Part shown: positions 26,301-33,042 of the stretch, piece by piece
Numbering within the stretch: position 1 is the stretch's first letter
How the letters are laid out: each line of letters begins with the position of its first letter
NCBI GenBank assembly: GCA_031279975.1
Contig: JAITHL010000210.1
Span: 1-34,443 of the forward strand
DNA from: Treponema sp.
GTDB lineage: Bacteria; Spirochaetota; Spirochaetia; Treponematales; Breznakiellaceae
Direction of reading: 5' to 3'
Length of the DNA stretch: 34,443 nucleotides
The notes under the pieces: model-generated
Seen by the model: the letters and a program-made list of their open reading frames with translations, nothing else
The model's database searches: none
Told to the model about the DNA's origin: nothing
Translations under genes and position numbers: made by a program

Positions 26301-27886
26301 AAAAAACCTGATTTAATCAGCTTTTTTCCAGACCGGGCCATCTCGGCGTTAACCGCATCGAGGCCGCATAACAGGAGAAGTTCCGCCACAGACGGGCCGA
26401 TCCGTTCCAGCGCGTAACAGCTCCCCGAAGGCGGCCTAATCTCCGTGTAAAGCCTGATCCTGCCGCTGTAACCGTTGACGGCAAGGGGGGAAAATTCCGG
26501 CTTCCATCCGCAAAGACGCCCCAGGGCTTCCGAAACCGCAAGGGCCGCGCTGTTTCCATTCCCGGAAATTTCCCCTGCCCTTTCTGCCGCGCCGTACACC
26601 CCAAGGACGGCGCTGACCTGGAATAGCTCCTCCAGGACCGCGCCGTTCCCGGTGAAGGTTTCGGTAAAGGAAAGGCGGATAAACGGGCCGGGAAATTCCG
26701 CCGGAAGTTTCCCCATGTCCGAAAGGATACAGAGGAATTCGGTGATTCCCGTAAGGGTTTCGCTGTCTTTTATTTTCTCCGCCGCCAGGGCAACGGTTTT
26801 TTCATCCAGCGCAAGGCCGCAGTAACGTTCCGCGAACAGGGCTGTTCCAGCCTTTCCCGAATGGCGGGAGAGGACTATTCGTTCTGGAACCGTTGCCCAC
26901 CGTTCCACGCCTGGAAGGGAGTAGGTTTCGGTATTCCTGGAAAGCCCTTGCTGGTGAATTCCAGAACCGTGGGAGCGGGTATTCCAGCCTGAGAGGGGCT
27001 TCATGGGCGAAAAGGCGCCGCCCGCCATCGCCGCCGCCATATTGATAAGCTCCGGGAATTTTTCGGGCTTAAGATTGGCATACAAGCCCAGTTCCCGGGA
27101 TCGCAGTTCGATGTTTGCCCCTACTTCCTCAAGGGCCGCATTGCCCGCCCGTTCCCCTATGCCGGACACTGAAAGCTCCGCCTGGCCGCAGCCCGCTGCC
27201 AGGGCCGCCAGGGTGTTTGCGCAGGCCAGGCCCATATCGTTATGGCAGTGGATGCTTAAAACCGCCCCCTCCCCTTCCAGGGCAAAAGCGGGTATGCGGG
27301 AGCAGAGGAACGCCGTCAGTTCCCTGACCTCCCCGGGGGATGAAGCGCCCAGGGTGTCGGCAATATTGACCCTCCGGGCCCCGGCGTCAAGAGCGGCCTG
27401 GCAGTATTCCAGGAGAAAATCCCGGTCCGCTCTGAAAGCGTCTTCCGCGCCTAACTCCATCTCCGTTACAAGTCCCGCGGCGAACGAAACCGCCCGCCGG
27501 GCAAGGACGATAAGTTCTTTTTCGGTTTTGCCGAGTTTCGCCTCGATATGTATCCTGCTTACCGGGAGGGAAATGTGGAGTATCCCCGGAATACCCCCTG
27601 AAAAGACCTTCGCCGATTTGTCAATGTCTCGGGGGATGCCCCGGCACATCACCGCGGCCAGGGGCCGGGGCAAAGGGTTTCCCGGTACCGCGAAGTTTTG
27701 CAATTCCCGCGCCGCGGTTTTACAGAACTCAAAATCGATCCCGCTTGAAAGGGGGAAGCCGGTCTCTATCACGTCCGCCCCGGCTTCCGCCAGGGCCATG
27801 GCTAGGGCAAGTTTTTCCTTCCCGCCAAAGCAGAATGCCTGATCCCCGTCCCGGAGGGTCGTGTCAAAAATTGTTACGCGCCGCAT
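26273..27886 (-). CDS. nifV: Homocitrate synthase / isopropylmalate synthase family, probable NifV
   Basis: Likely condenses acetyl-CoA with 2-oxoglutarate to homocitrate, the organic ligand of FeMo-co. 537 residues against roughly 380 for typical NifV. Catalytic-domain marks: DTTLRDGDQ (8-16), SLPVSRIHIEAKLGKTEKEL (about 106-125), LGAEDAFRADRDFL (NifV-like), metal His213 and His215 (HCHNDMGLA) and SGIGERAGN (241-249). Other blocks (ETGFPLSSGIDFE) are more LeuA-like. Residues about 393-515 form an extra domain with GNGNSAALAVSEAL, resembling the LeuA regulatory domain. The last 17 or so residues come from an intergenic repeat. ATG 27886 overlaps the HEPN-like gene by 23 bases. A LeuA or citramalate synthase role is the alternative. 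Confidence 0.75.
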   Translation of the reverse strand: MRRVTIFDTTLRDGDQAFCFGGKEKLALAMALAEAGADVIETGFPLSSGIDFEFCKTAARELQNFAVPGNPLPRPLAAVMCRGIPRDIDKSAKVFSGGIPGILHISLPVSRIHIEAKLGKTEKELIVLARRAVSFAAGLVTEMELGAEDAFRADRDFLLEYCQAALDAGARRVNIADTLGASSPGEVRELTAFLCSRIPAFALEGEGAVLSIHCHNDMGLACANTLAALAAGCGQAELSVSGIGERAGNAALEEVGANIELRSRELGLYANLKPEKFPELINMAAAMAGGAFSPMKPLSGWNTRSHGSGIHQQGLSRNTETYSLPGVERWATVPERIVLSRHSGKAGTALFAERYCGLALDEKTVALAAEKIKDSETLTGITEFLCILSDMGKLPAEFPGPFIRLSFTETFTGNGAVLEELFQVSAVLGVYGAAERAGEISGNGNSAALAVSEALGRLCGWKPEFSPLAVNGYSGRIRLYTEIRPPSGSCYALERIGPSVAELLLLCGLDAVNAEMARSGKKLIKSGFLTMSTDYTD

Positions 27887-28280
27887 GGGGAACCGGTTTC
27901 TTCTCCGCCAGCAGCGCCACCCGGTTGATGGCCTCGACAAAGCGGCCCACATCCCCCGGAGAAGGTTTCGTGATCCTGAAATCATCGAAGGAACAGATAT
28001 TCTGGAGGGAATCAAAGCGGCGCAACAAGGTTTCCAGATCTTCCGGCAAGGGCGCGAAGGTTTTTATCTCTTCAATAAAATCCTCCATGGTATGGCTGCG
28101 GGGCAGGATGCCCCGGCGGATAAAGAGGGCCATAAAGTATTTCTCGATACCCATGGCCGCGATGTTCTGTATGATTTCGGGAGTAAAAACTTCCGGCCGT
28201 TTCAGGCCCCCCAGTACCGCCCGGTGAAAACCCCGGCCATCCTCAAGAAATTGTTCCCACCCTTCCTTTTGCTTGTCCAT
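27864..28280 (-). CDS. HEPN-like domain protein coupled to nifV
   Basis: 138 residues, all-helical in appearance. The central segment MGIEKYFMALFIRRGILPRSHTMEDFIEEI (43-72) resembles HEPN domains (helix with conserved Glu/Lys, then P-x-x-H), and R56-G-I-L-P-R-S-H63 fits the R-x4-6-H motif of HEPN ribonucleases; the His context also resembles the nucleotide-binding, non-nuclease HEPN type. Start ATG at 28280 is set by the promoter seven bases upstream. The stop lies inside nifV, so both are one transcript. No partner nucleotidyltransferase is adjacent, which argues against a standard toxin-antitoxin pair. A role in the nif system is only inferred from position. Confidence 0.7.
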   Translation of the reverse strand: MDKQKEGWEQFLEDGRGFHRAVLGGLKRPEVFTPEIIQNIAAMGIEKYFMALFIRRGILPRSHTMEDFIEEIKTFAPLPEDLETLLRRFDSLQNICSFDDFRITKPSPGDVGRFVEAINRVALLAEKKPVPHAARNNF

Positions 28281-28287
28281 GGAAACA

Positions 28288-28316
28288 AGTGTATGAAGAG
28301 GGCTTTGTCCTGTCAA
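28288..28316 (-). promoter_or_regulatory. Sigma-70-type promoter of the HEPN-nifV unit
   Basis: On the minus strand TTGACA (28316-28311), 17-bp spacer, TACACT (28293-28288), then seven bases to the ATG at 28280. The transcript should start at or next to the ATG and be leaderless. No sigma-54 site is seen, so nifV may not follow the nifH promoter. Confidence 0.6.
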
Positions 28317-28401
28317 TCGCGCGCCATGCGTCATAATTTTTCTAATCCAAGAAGGGCGAAAAGGCCATAACAAAAATCCCGCTTTTTGTCCAGGACAATA
28401 G

Positions 28402-28517
28402 ACGTGTTCCAAAACCCGGTTGGTTTCGGAACACGTCCTGCGGTTTCTCTGGCTAAAGCCTTACGAAACCGCGTTTTTAAGCGGAAGCTGTTCTGAAACT
28501 GAAGTTTCAGAACAGCT
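28402..28517. repeat. Three-armed palindromic element, copy E
   Basis: The clearest member. Arm 1 is ACGTGTTCC (28402-28410) with GGAACACGT (28428-28436) around CCCGGTTGG. The core is GCGGTTTC (28440-28447) with GAAACCGC (28465-28472) enclosing GGC-TAAA-GCC. Arm 2 is AGCTGTTCTGAAAC (28486-28499) with its exact complement (28504-28517), loop TGAA. Lies between the HEPN-nifV unit and aroK, in a stretch (28281-28672) with no gene. Confidence 0.9.
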
Positions 28518-28625
28518 CTAATGTGTTGGCCGCGATAAATCCCCGGCAGCTTAAGTGATTAGCGGGCGCATGGGCCGTACCCCCCTGGGGTACGGCCCTT
28601 GCGCCCGCAACATGGTAACAAGCTA

Positions 28626-28711
28626 CCCCCTCAACGGGGGCTCTGCCCCCGTAACGCCCCCGCCGGGGGGCCTCAGGCCCCCCGGTCCCCCCTTAAGCTG
28701 TTGACAGTGGG
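28626..28711. repeat. GC-rich palindromic repeat (REP-like), copy 3
   Basis: GGGGGC-TCT-GCCCCC and CCGGGGGGCC-TCA-GGCCCCCCGG hairpins, followed by the block GTCCCCCCTTAAGCTGTTGA. Near-exact reverse complement of 12647-12712 and extends into the aroK coding 3' end; the same block forms the ftsH 3' end. Confidence 0.88.
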
Positions 28712-29245
28712 AGACTTCCCCCTGTTTAGCAGCGCTTCCTCTATCGCCCGGCCCACTGCTTGAGGAGTGCGGGACTCCCCGGAAATACACAGGTGCGCCA
28801 ACGCCTTGTACGCCCCGGCCCGCCGTTCATGGAGCAGGCGGTGGGCCTCCTGGGGATTCCCAGGGTCGAGAAAGGGGGGAAGCTCCCCGGCGGCATTTTG
28901 CGCGATACGGTTCCAGGCGGTTTCCGGGGAAATTTCCAGGTAGACCAAGGTCAGGGATTCCCGGCCTTGCAGCAGGGCCAAGGCCCGGCTGTTATCAATG
29001 AGGCCCCCGCCGGCGGCAATGACCGCTCCGGCCCCTGTTTCCAGCGCGGCATGCAGGCTTGCGGCCTCCGCTTGGCGGAACAGCCCGATGGATTCCCGGT
29101 AGAGGGTCCGGGGTGGTTTTCCGGTCCGCGCTTCGAGCCATACATCCAGATCGATAAACCGGGTCCCCAGGAGGTCCGCCAAAACCCTGCCGGCGCTGGT
29201 TTTCCCCGCGTGTTTCGGTCCCATTACAATAATCATATTGCCCAT
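28673..29245 (-). CDS. aroK: Shikimate kinase
   Basis: Phosphorylates shikimate at O3 in the aromatic amino acid pathway. 190 residues. Walker A GPKHAGKT (about 9-16), shikimate-binding FIDLD (30-34), RESIGLFRQAE and AAGGG, and a lid-like ERRAGAYKALA. The lid is HRLLHERRAGAY rather than the textbook R-x-P-L-Y, so a gluconate-kinase-like relative is a weaker alternative. Start could also be the ATG at 29236. The last dozen residues (from SPTVNSLRGDRGA) are read from the palindromic repeat. Stands alone on the minus strand. Confidence 0.85.
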   Translation of the reverse strand: MGNMIIVMGPKHAGKTSAGRVLADLLGTRFIDLDVWLEARTGKPPRTLYRESIGLFRQAEAASLHAALETGAGAVIAAGGGLIDNSRALALLQGRESLTLVYLEISPETAWNRIAQNAAGELPPFLDPGNPQEAHRLLHERRAGAYKALAHLCISGESRTPQAVGRAIEEALLNRGKSPTVNSLRGDRGA

Positions 29246-29303
29246 AGCCCTTAGTTTACTGAAGCCGCCGCAATAGCGCCAGGCGGTCCTCCGGTCCTGT
29301 TGG

Positions 29304-29363
29304 CTAGGGAAGCGCTGAATAACTTGACGCCGGACCTCCGGTCCGCAATCAGCGCTTCCCTAG
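29304..29363. repeat. Long inverted repeat between aroK and the tRNA
   Basis: CTAGGGAAGCGCTGA (29304-29318) pairs perfectly with 29349-29363. The loop carries GCCGGACCTCCGGTCC. The same loop phrase, with different stems, recurs at 32992-33041 and in variant form near 25868. Confidence 0.85.
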
Positions 29364-29405
29364 GGATCATCCTGGCCTTTACCTCCTTGGCGGCCATTTC
29401 AAGGG

Positions 29406-29523
29406 GCTGCGCGGCACGGTCAACAGCGTAAGGGGGCCGGGGAACCGGCTGAAGCCCGCAACATCCTGTTTCGGGCTTCAGTCCCGCCTTCGTCCGCTGA
29501 CGGCTTGGCTATGCCGCGCAAGC
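29406..29523. ncRNA. Candidate structured RNA or palindromic element
   Basis: A nested structure covers 118 bases: outer stem GCGCGGCA (29409-29416) with TGCCGCGC (29512-29519), extended by GCT/AGC; CAGCG (29424-29428) with CGCTG (29495-29499); AAGG-GGG (29430-29436) with CCC-g-CCTT (29483-29490); then two inner hairpins, GCCGG-GGAA-CCGGC (29436-29449) and TGAAGCCCG/CGGGCTTCA (29450-29458/29472-29480). The strand is unknown. It does not match SRP, RNase P, 6S or tmRNA motifs that I recognise. The stretch 29246-29596 has no gene. Confidence 0.35.
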
Positions 29524-29596
29524 CGCTGCCTTTCCATGCCGTCTTTTCCTCCCGTTGGCCGGCGCAAAAAATATTATTTTTTATGTTCTAAGCGCC

Positions 29597-29625
29597 TTGA
29601 CTCTTTTACCAAAAATTGGTATCTT
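29597..29625 (+). promoter_or_regulatory. Promoter of the initiator tRNA
   Basis: TTGACT (29597-29602), 17-bp spacer, TATCTT (29620-29625); transcription would start near 29632, six bases before the mature 5' end. Confidence 0.7.
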
Positions 29626-29637
29626 AGAAAGAGACAA

Positions 29638-29710
29638 CGCAGGGTAGAGCAGTTGGCAGCTCGTCGGGCTCATAACCCGGAGGTCGTAGGTTCGAGTCCT
29701 ACCCCTGCTA
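29638..29710 (+). tRNA. Initiator tRNA-fMet (anticodon CAT)
   Basis: A 73-base cloverleaf: acceptor CGCAGGG (29638-29644) with CCCTGCT (29703-29709), D-stem GAGC/GCTC, anticodon loop CTCATAA with CAT at 29671-29673, T-arm GTAGG-TTCGAGT-CCTAC, discriminator A at 29710. Initiator identity is shown by the unpaired position 1-72 (C opposite T) and the three consecutive G-C pairs (GGG/CCC) in the anticodon stem. CCA is not encoded. Confidence 0.95.
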
Positions 29711-29712
29711 GC

Positions 29713-29760
29713 GGCTTATAAGGCAGTGTACCGCAATGCCTTATAAGCCTTTTTTGTTTT
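29713..29760 (+). terminator. Rho-independent terminator of the tRNA
   Basis: Perfect 13-bp stem GGCTTATAAGGCA (29713-29725) with TGCCTTATAAGCC (29737-29749), then TTTTTTGTTTT. Confidence 0.9.
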
Positions 29761-29832
29761 GTTAGGGCGGCGGTCCTGGATAACCGGGGCCGTTAAGATT
29801 GTATGATTTTCTATAACTCAAGGCAAGACCGC

Positions 29833-29861
29833 TTGAGCTTCCCCTATAATAGTGCTATAAT
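29833..29861 (+). promoter_or_regulatory. Promoter upstream of the broken tRNA gene
   Basis: TTGAGC (29833-29838), 17-bp spacer, consensus TATAAT (29856-29861). It points to element F and the tRNA remnant and could also supply fliM. Probably the original promoter of a second initiator tRNA gene. Confidence 0.55.
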
Positions 29862-29877
29862 GAATCCCAATTACTTA

Positions 29878-29945
29878 ATTTTCGTAGCCTAAAGGTTGCG
29901 AAAATGTAGTGTCCGTCCATAAAGTAACCGGCTTTATGGACAGAT
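29878..29945. repeat. Partial three-armed palindromic element, copy F
   Basis: Core ATTTTCG (29878-29884) with CGAAAAT (29899-29905), then arm GTCCATAAAG (29915-29924) with CTTTATGGAC (29932-29941), loop TAACCGG. Matches the first part of the nifD-nifK copy, with a different stem sequence and the same loop. Confidence 0.8.
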
Positions 29946-29984
29946 ACCGCTCTTGGTTCTTAGCGGGCAGGATTGAACTATGCG

Positions 29985-30024
29985 CATAACCCGGAGGCCG
30001 CGGGTTCGAGTCCCGCCCCTGGCG
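29985..30024 (+). pseudogene. 3' half of a second initiator tRNA
   Basis: From the CAT anticodon to the discriminator position it matches the intact tRNA, with T-stem changes that keep pairing (GCGGG/CCCGC in place of GTAGG/CCTAC). The sequence before it (GGCAGGATTGAACTATGCG) cannot form a D-arm or a 5' acceptor strand, so the gene is truncated. Element F abuts the lost half. Confidence 0.75.
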
Positions 30025-30190
30025 GCGGTTTCCCCTGTCCGGCGGATTTTAGTATTCTAAAAAACTGAGCGGAAATGCCGACACTAAAAGAGGTTCTCCC
30101 AAGCTATGCTGATTTCGGACCTTGAGTCCGGCCAGGCAACCAGCATTGTCCCAAGGAGGCCGTTGAGCTTATAAAGTAGGACGATATACT

Positions 30191-31222
30191 ATGACGGAAA
30201 TACTGTCCCAGGATGAAATTGATCAGCTGCTTACCGCTATTAATACCGGGGACGCTCCGGAAACCCCGGATTATAAACCCATCGCGGATTCCCGGAAGAT
30301 CAAAATCTATGATTTTAAGCGGCCCGATAAATTCTCCAAGGAACAGATACGCACCGTTTCTATTATGCATGAAACCTTTGCCCGGCTAACCACCACCGCC
30401 TTATCGGCCCACCTGCGGAGCGTGGCCCATGTGCATGTGGCGTCGGTGGATCAACTTACCTACGAGGAGTTTATCCGGTCCATTCCAACCCCCACCACCC
30501 TGGGGGTTATCAATATGGACCCCCTGAAGGGAAACGCGATTCTGGAGGTTGATCCGGCCATCACGTTTGCCATGATAGACCGGCTGTTCGGCGGTACCGG
30601 CGAGGGAACCAAGTCCCAGCATGAATTGACGGATATAGAGAGTTCGGTTATCGAGGGGATTATCGTCCGTATCCTGGGAAACATGCGGGAAGCCTGGGCC
30701 CAGGTCATAGACCTGCGGCCCCGGCTTGGGCAGATTGAAACCAACCCCCAGTTCGCCCAGATCGTTCCGCCCACGGATATGGTGGTCCTGGTTACCCTGG
30801 AAACCAAGGTGGGGGATGTGGAGGGGATGATGAATTTCTGCATCCCCTATCTAACCATTGAACCGATAATCAGCAAGCTCTCCGTCCAGTTCTGGTATGC
30901 ATCCTCCCACCGGGCAAGCACCAACGAGAATTTTACGGTGATCAAGGATAAACTGACCAGCGTGGATGTAACGGTTACCGCGGAGATCGGCAGCATCTCC
31001 ATACCCATTAAGGACGTGCTGGCCCTGCAAGTGGGCCATGTGGTCCGGCTTGCGGATGTCCGGGTGGGGGACCCCTTTATTCTCAATATTGGGAATAAAA
31101 AGAAATATTACTGCCGGCCCGGGGTGCTGGGAAAGAAAATGGCCGTTCAGATAACCCGGAAGGCCGAAAACTTTGATCCGGAAGAATTTGAGGAACTCAT
31201 CTCAGAGGGAGATGAACTGTAG
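30191..31222 (+). CDS. fliM: Flagellar motor switch protein FliM
   Basis: C-ring protein that binds CheY-P and sets rotation direction. 343 residues. N-terminal CheY-binding motif LSQDEIDQLL (5-14), the middle domain with TYEEFIRSIPTPTTLGVINM and MIDRLFGGTGEG, and a C-terminal SpoA-like domain (ISIPIKDVLALQVGHVVRL, KMAVQITRKAE). Possible ribosome site AGTAGGA nine bases upstream. Normally fliM lies in a long flagellar operon with fliL and fliY/N; here it stands alone, between a tRNA remnant and exported proteins. Confidence 0.96.
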   Translation: MTEILSQDEIDQLLTAINTGDAPETPDYKPIADSRKIKIYDFKRPDKFSKEQIRTVSIMHETFARLTTTALSAHLRSVAHVHVASVDQLTYEEFIRSIPTPTTLGVINMDPLKGNAILEVDPAITFAMIDRLFGGTGEGTKSQHELTDIESSVIEGIIVRILGNMREAWAQVIDLRPRLGQIETNPQFAQIVPPTDMVVLVTLETKVGDVEGMMNFCIPYLTIEPIISKLSVQFWYASSHRASTNENFTVIKDKLTSVDVTVTAEIGSISIPIKDVLALQVGHVVRLADVRVGDPFILNIGNKKKYYCRPGVLGKKMAVQITRKAENFDPEEFEELISEGDEL

Positions 31223-31331
31223 AGCCTGTTGCTTTTGCGCGGGCTCTTGCGGTTTCTCAGGCTAAAGCCTTGCGAAACGCGCATTTTTAAGAGGCTGCCG
31301 CCGCAAAGCTGAAGTTTTGCGGCAGCCTCTG
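31222..31331. repeat. Three-armed palindromic element, copy D
   Basis: Starts at the fliM stop with AGCCTGTTGC. Core GCGGTTTCTCAGGCTAAAGCC then TTGCGAAACGC, then arm GAGGCTGCC (31291-31299) with GGCAGCCTC (31321-31329) around CTGAAG. As in the nifD-nifK copy, it ends about a dozen bases before TATAAGGAG of the next gene. Confidence 0.82.
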
Positions 31332-31352
31332 TAATTTATAAGGAGAATTGGT

Positions 31353-31883
31353 ATGAAAAAGACGCTGTTGATCCTGGCCTTTCTCGCGGTTTTGGGGGGG
31401 GCTGTTTTTTCCGCCGGGCCGGAGGACCACGCGGAGCCCATTAAAACAACCGCCATACTCCAGCTGGATATGGGAAACAAAGTAACCAATAACGAGTTGC
31501 AAAAAATGTTTACCGCCCTAACCGAGTCGTATTTAAAGAATAACTCCAGCTACATCCTGGCCTGCGAGGTATACCGGGAGCGGAACCAGCAAGACAGCTG
31601 CTCATCCCTGGCGCTTACCGAATTGGATTACGGCTCCTTTACCATTATGAACATACGGTATACCTTTTCCAACGGGTACTTTGAGTTTAAACTGTCCCGG
31701 TCCCCCTTTACCAATATTGTAAACAATGAGGCGGTCAATTCCATTGATTACAACGGACAGACGGGCAGGGAACTCTATATGCCCATCAATAATAAATTAC
31801 AAGAGGCGGTGTATGTTTCCAGGGGCTATGCCAAGATGCACGACAAAACCTCATCCGCCAGTTTTTACTTATTTAGATGGTAA
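31353..31883 (+). CDS. Exported protein, unknown function
   Basis: 176 residues with a signal peptide (MKKTLLILAFLAVLGGAVFSA, cleavage likely after FSA). The mature part is mixed alpha/beta with two Cys (ACEVYRERNQQDSCSS) that could form a disulfide. Ends in aromatic-rich SFYLFRW, which could be an outer-membrane-like or beta-barrel signal, though it is short. AAGGAG lies eight bases before the ATG. Seven bases separate it from the next gene, so the two are an operon. I do not recognise a family. Confidence 0.75.
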   Translation: MKKTLLILAFLAVLGGAVFSAGPEDHAEPIKTTAILQLDMGNKVTNNELQKMFTALTESYLKNNSSYILACEVYRERNQQDSCSSLALTELDYGSFTIMNIRYTFSNGYFEFKLSRSPFTNIVNNEAVNSIDYNGQTGRELYMPINNKLQEAVYVSRGYAKMHDKTSSASFYLFRW

Positions 31884-31890
31884 CGAGGGC

Positions 31891-32985
31891 ATGAAAAAAA
31901 TAGTCCTTTTCCTTGCGCTGGTGGTTTTCACGGCTGTTCTTGCCTTCCCCCAAAGCACCAGGAGGGCCCGGTTAAAATCAGCCCCGGCGCCGGCGGGCGC
32001 CGTCACCATAGTGCCCTCCGCGGCTTTGACTGAAATAGGGCATTATACCATCAAGATCGGGGAAACCAGCGGCCTTGGGCATCTGGTAACGGGCAGGGAA
32101 GTTACCGCCTGGACCAGCAGCACCCCCGCGACCGCGGCGGTGGACCCGAAGGGGAATGTAACCGGCCTAGCCCTTGGGAACGCCTTTATCACCATAAACC
32201 CCCGGGAGTACATCGCCATCGCGGTGGTTCCCCAGGAGGATTTTTTTGTTGTTCCCGATTCCCAGGCCGCGCCGCTGCCGGCCGGGAGCGGTATGGGCGC
32301 CGCAATCAACAATGTAACCGAATACAAAACCGAACCCACCTTCCGGCTGGCCTACCGGTTTAACAACCCGGGGGAGCTCAAGGGCCTCAGCGGGGGAAAC
32401 GGCGGGATAGATATTATCGGCAGGGGGGATAACTATACCTGGCTCTGGACGACCTATTGCCAGGGCGGATGGTTTTACGATCTAAACGGCGTTTCCCGGG
32501 AAATGGTAAACGGCTATCAAAGCGACGCCGCGTCAGGGGTTGAACTCACCGTAAAGCCCGAATTCATATATGATCAGGGGGTTCCCTACCTGCAATTACG
32601 GCACATCCTTCATAATAGGAACAATGCGCCGGTCAGCGGCCAAAGATTCGGCGCTTCAGCGGATATTATGATCCACAGCAATGATTACGCCTCGCTTATC
32701 CATACGCCTTACGGCGCCTATATGGCGGACTCGGAAACCGATCCGTCCCTTGAACTGATGTTCGTCGGCGAAACCGCCGAAGGCGTTACCCCTGTGGACA
32801 CCCTTTGGCTGGGCCAGTGGAGTAACGGCGATCATATCCGCTATATCTATGAAGACAGCCGGGATGATGTTACCGGCCTTGACAGCGCCATAGGGTTTTC
32901 CTATCAAAATATTGACCTTGCGGCCAATGAAACCAGGGAATTTATTGTGCGTTTTACCTTGGCGCGAAAAGAAATACTTCAGTAA
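31891..32985 (+). CDS. Exported protein with a Big_2-like domain
   Basis: 364 residues. Signal peptide (MKKIVLFLALVVFTAVLAFPQS), then a bacterial Ig-like block (VTAWTSSTPATAAVDPKGNV, TGLALGNAFITI, about 75-110), then a large beta-rich domain (GRGDNYTWLWTTYCQGGWFYDL to IGFSYQNIDLAANETREFIV) of unknown family. The ATG at 31891 is chosen because the signal peptide begins there; reads further upstream overlap the previous gene out of frame. Probably periplasmic or surface-exposed and paired with the previous gene. Confidence 0.75.
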   Translation: MKKIVLFLALVVFTAVLAFPQSTRRARLKSAPAPAGAVTIVPSAALTEIGHYTIKIGETSGLGHLVTGREVTAWTSSTPATAAVDPKGNVTGLALGNAFITINPREYIAIAVVPQEDFFVVPDSQAAPLPAGSGMGAAINNVTEYKTEPTFRLAYRFNNPGELKGLSGGNGGIDIIGRGDNYTWLWTTYCQGGWFYDLNGVSREMVNGYQSDAASGVELTVKPEFIYDQGVPYLQLRHILHNRNNAPVSGQRFGASADIMIHSNDYASLIHTPYGAYMADSETDPSLELMFVGETAEGVTPVDTLWLGQWSNGDHIRYIYEDSRDDVTGLDSAIGFSYQNIDLAANETREFIVRFTLARKEILQ

Positions 32986-32991
32986 AGCAGG

Positions 32992-33041
32992 GAACCGCTG
33001 AGTAACTTGACGCCGGACCTCCGGCCCGCAATCAGCGGTTC
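32992..33041. terminator. Inverted repeat between convergent genes
   Basis: GAACCGCTGA (32992-33001) pairs perfectly with TCAGCGGTTC (33032-33041); the loop carries GCCGGACCTCCGGC, as in the element at 29304-29363. No T-run follows. Likely an inserted palindromic repeat that may double as a transcription barrier. Confidence 0.5.
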
Positions 33042-33042
33042 A

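Noticed and set aside
29406-29523. SRP, RNase P, 6S or tmRNA gene
   Set aside because: None of the conserved motifs of these RNAs that I know is present; kept only as an unnamed structured candidate.
30093-30190. Riboswitch in the fliM leader
   Set aside because: A short GGAC/GTCC hairpin is present but no conserved ligand-binding core such as that of c-di-GMP riboswitches is seen.
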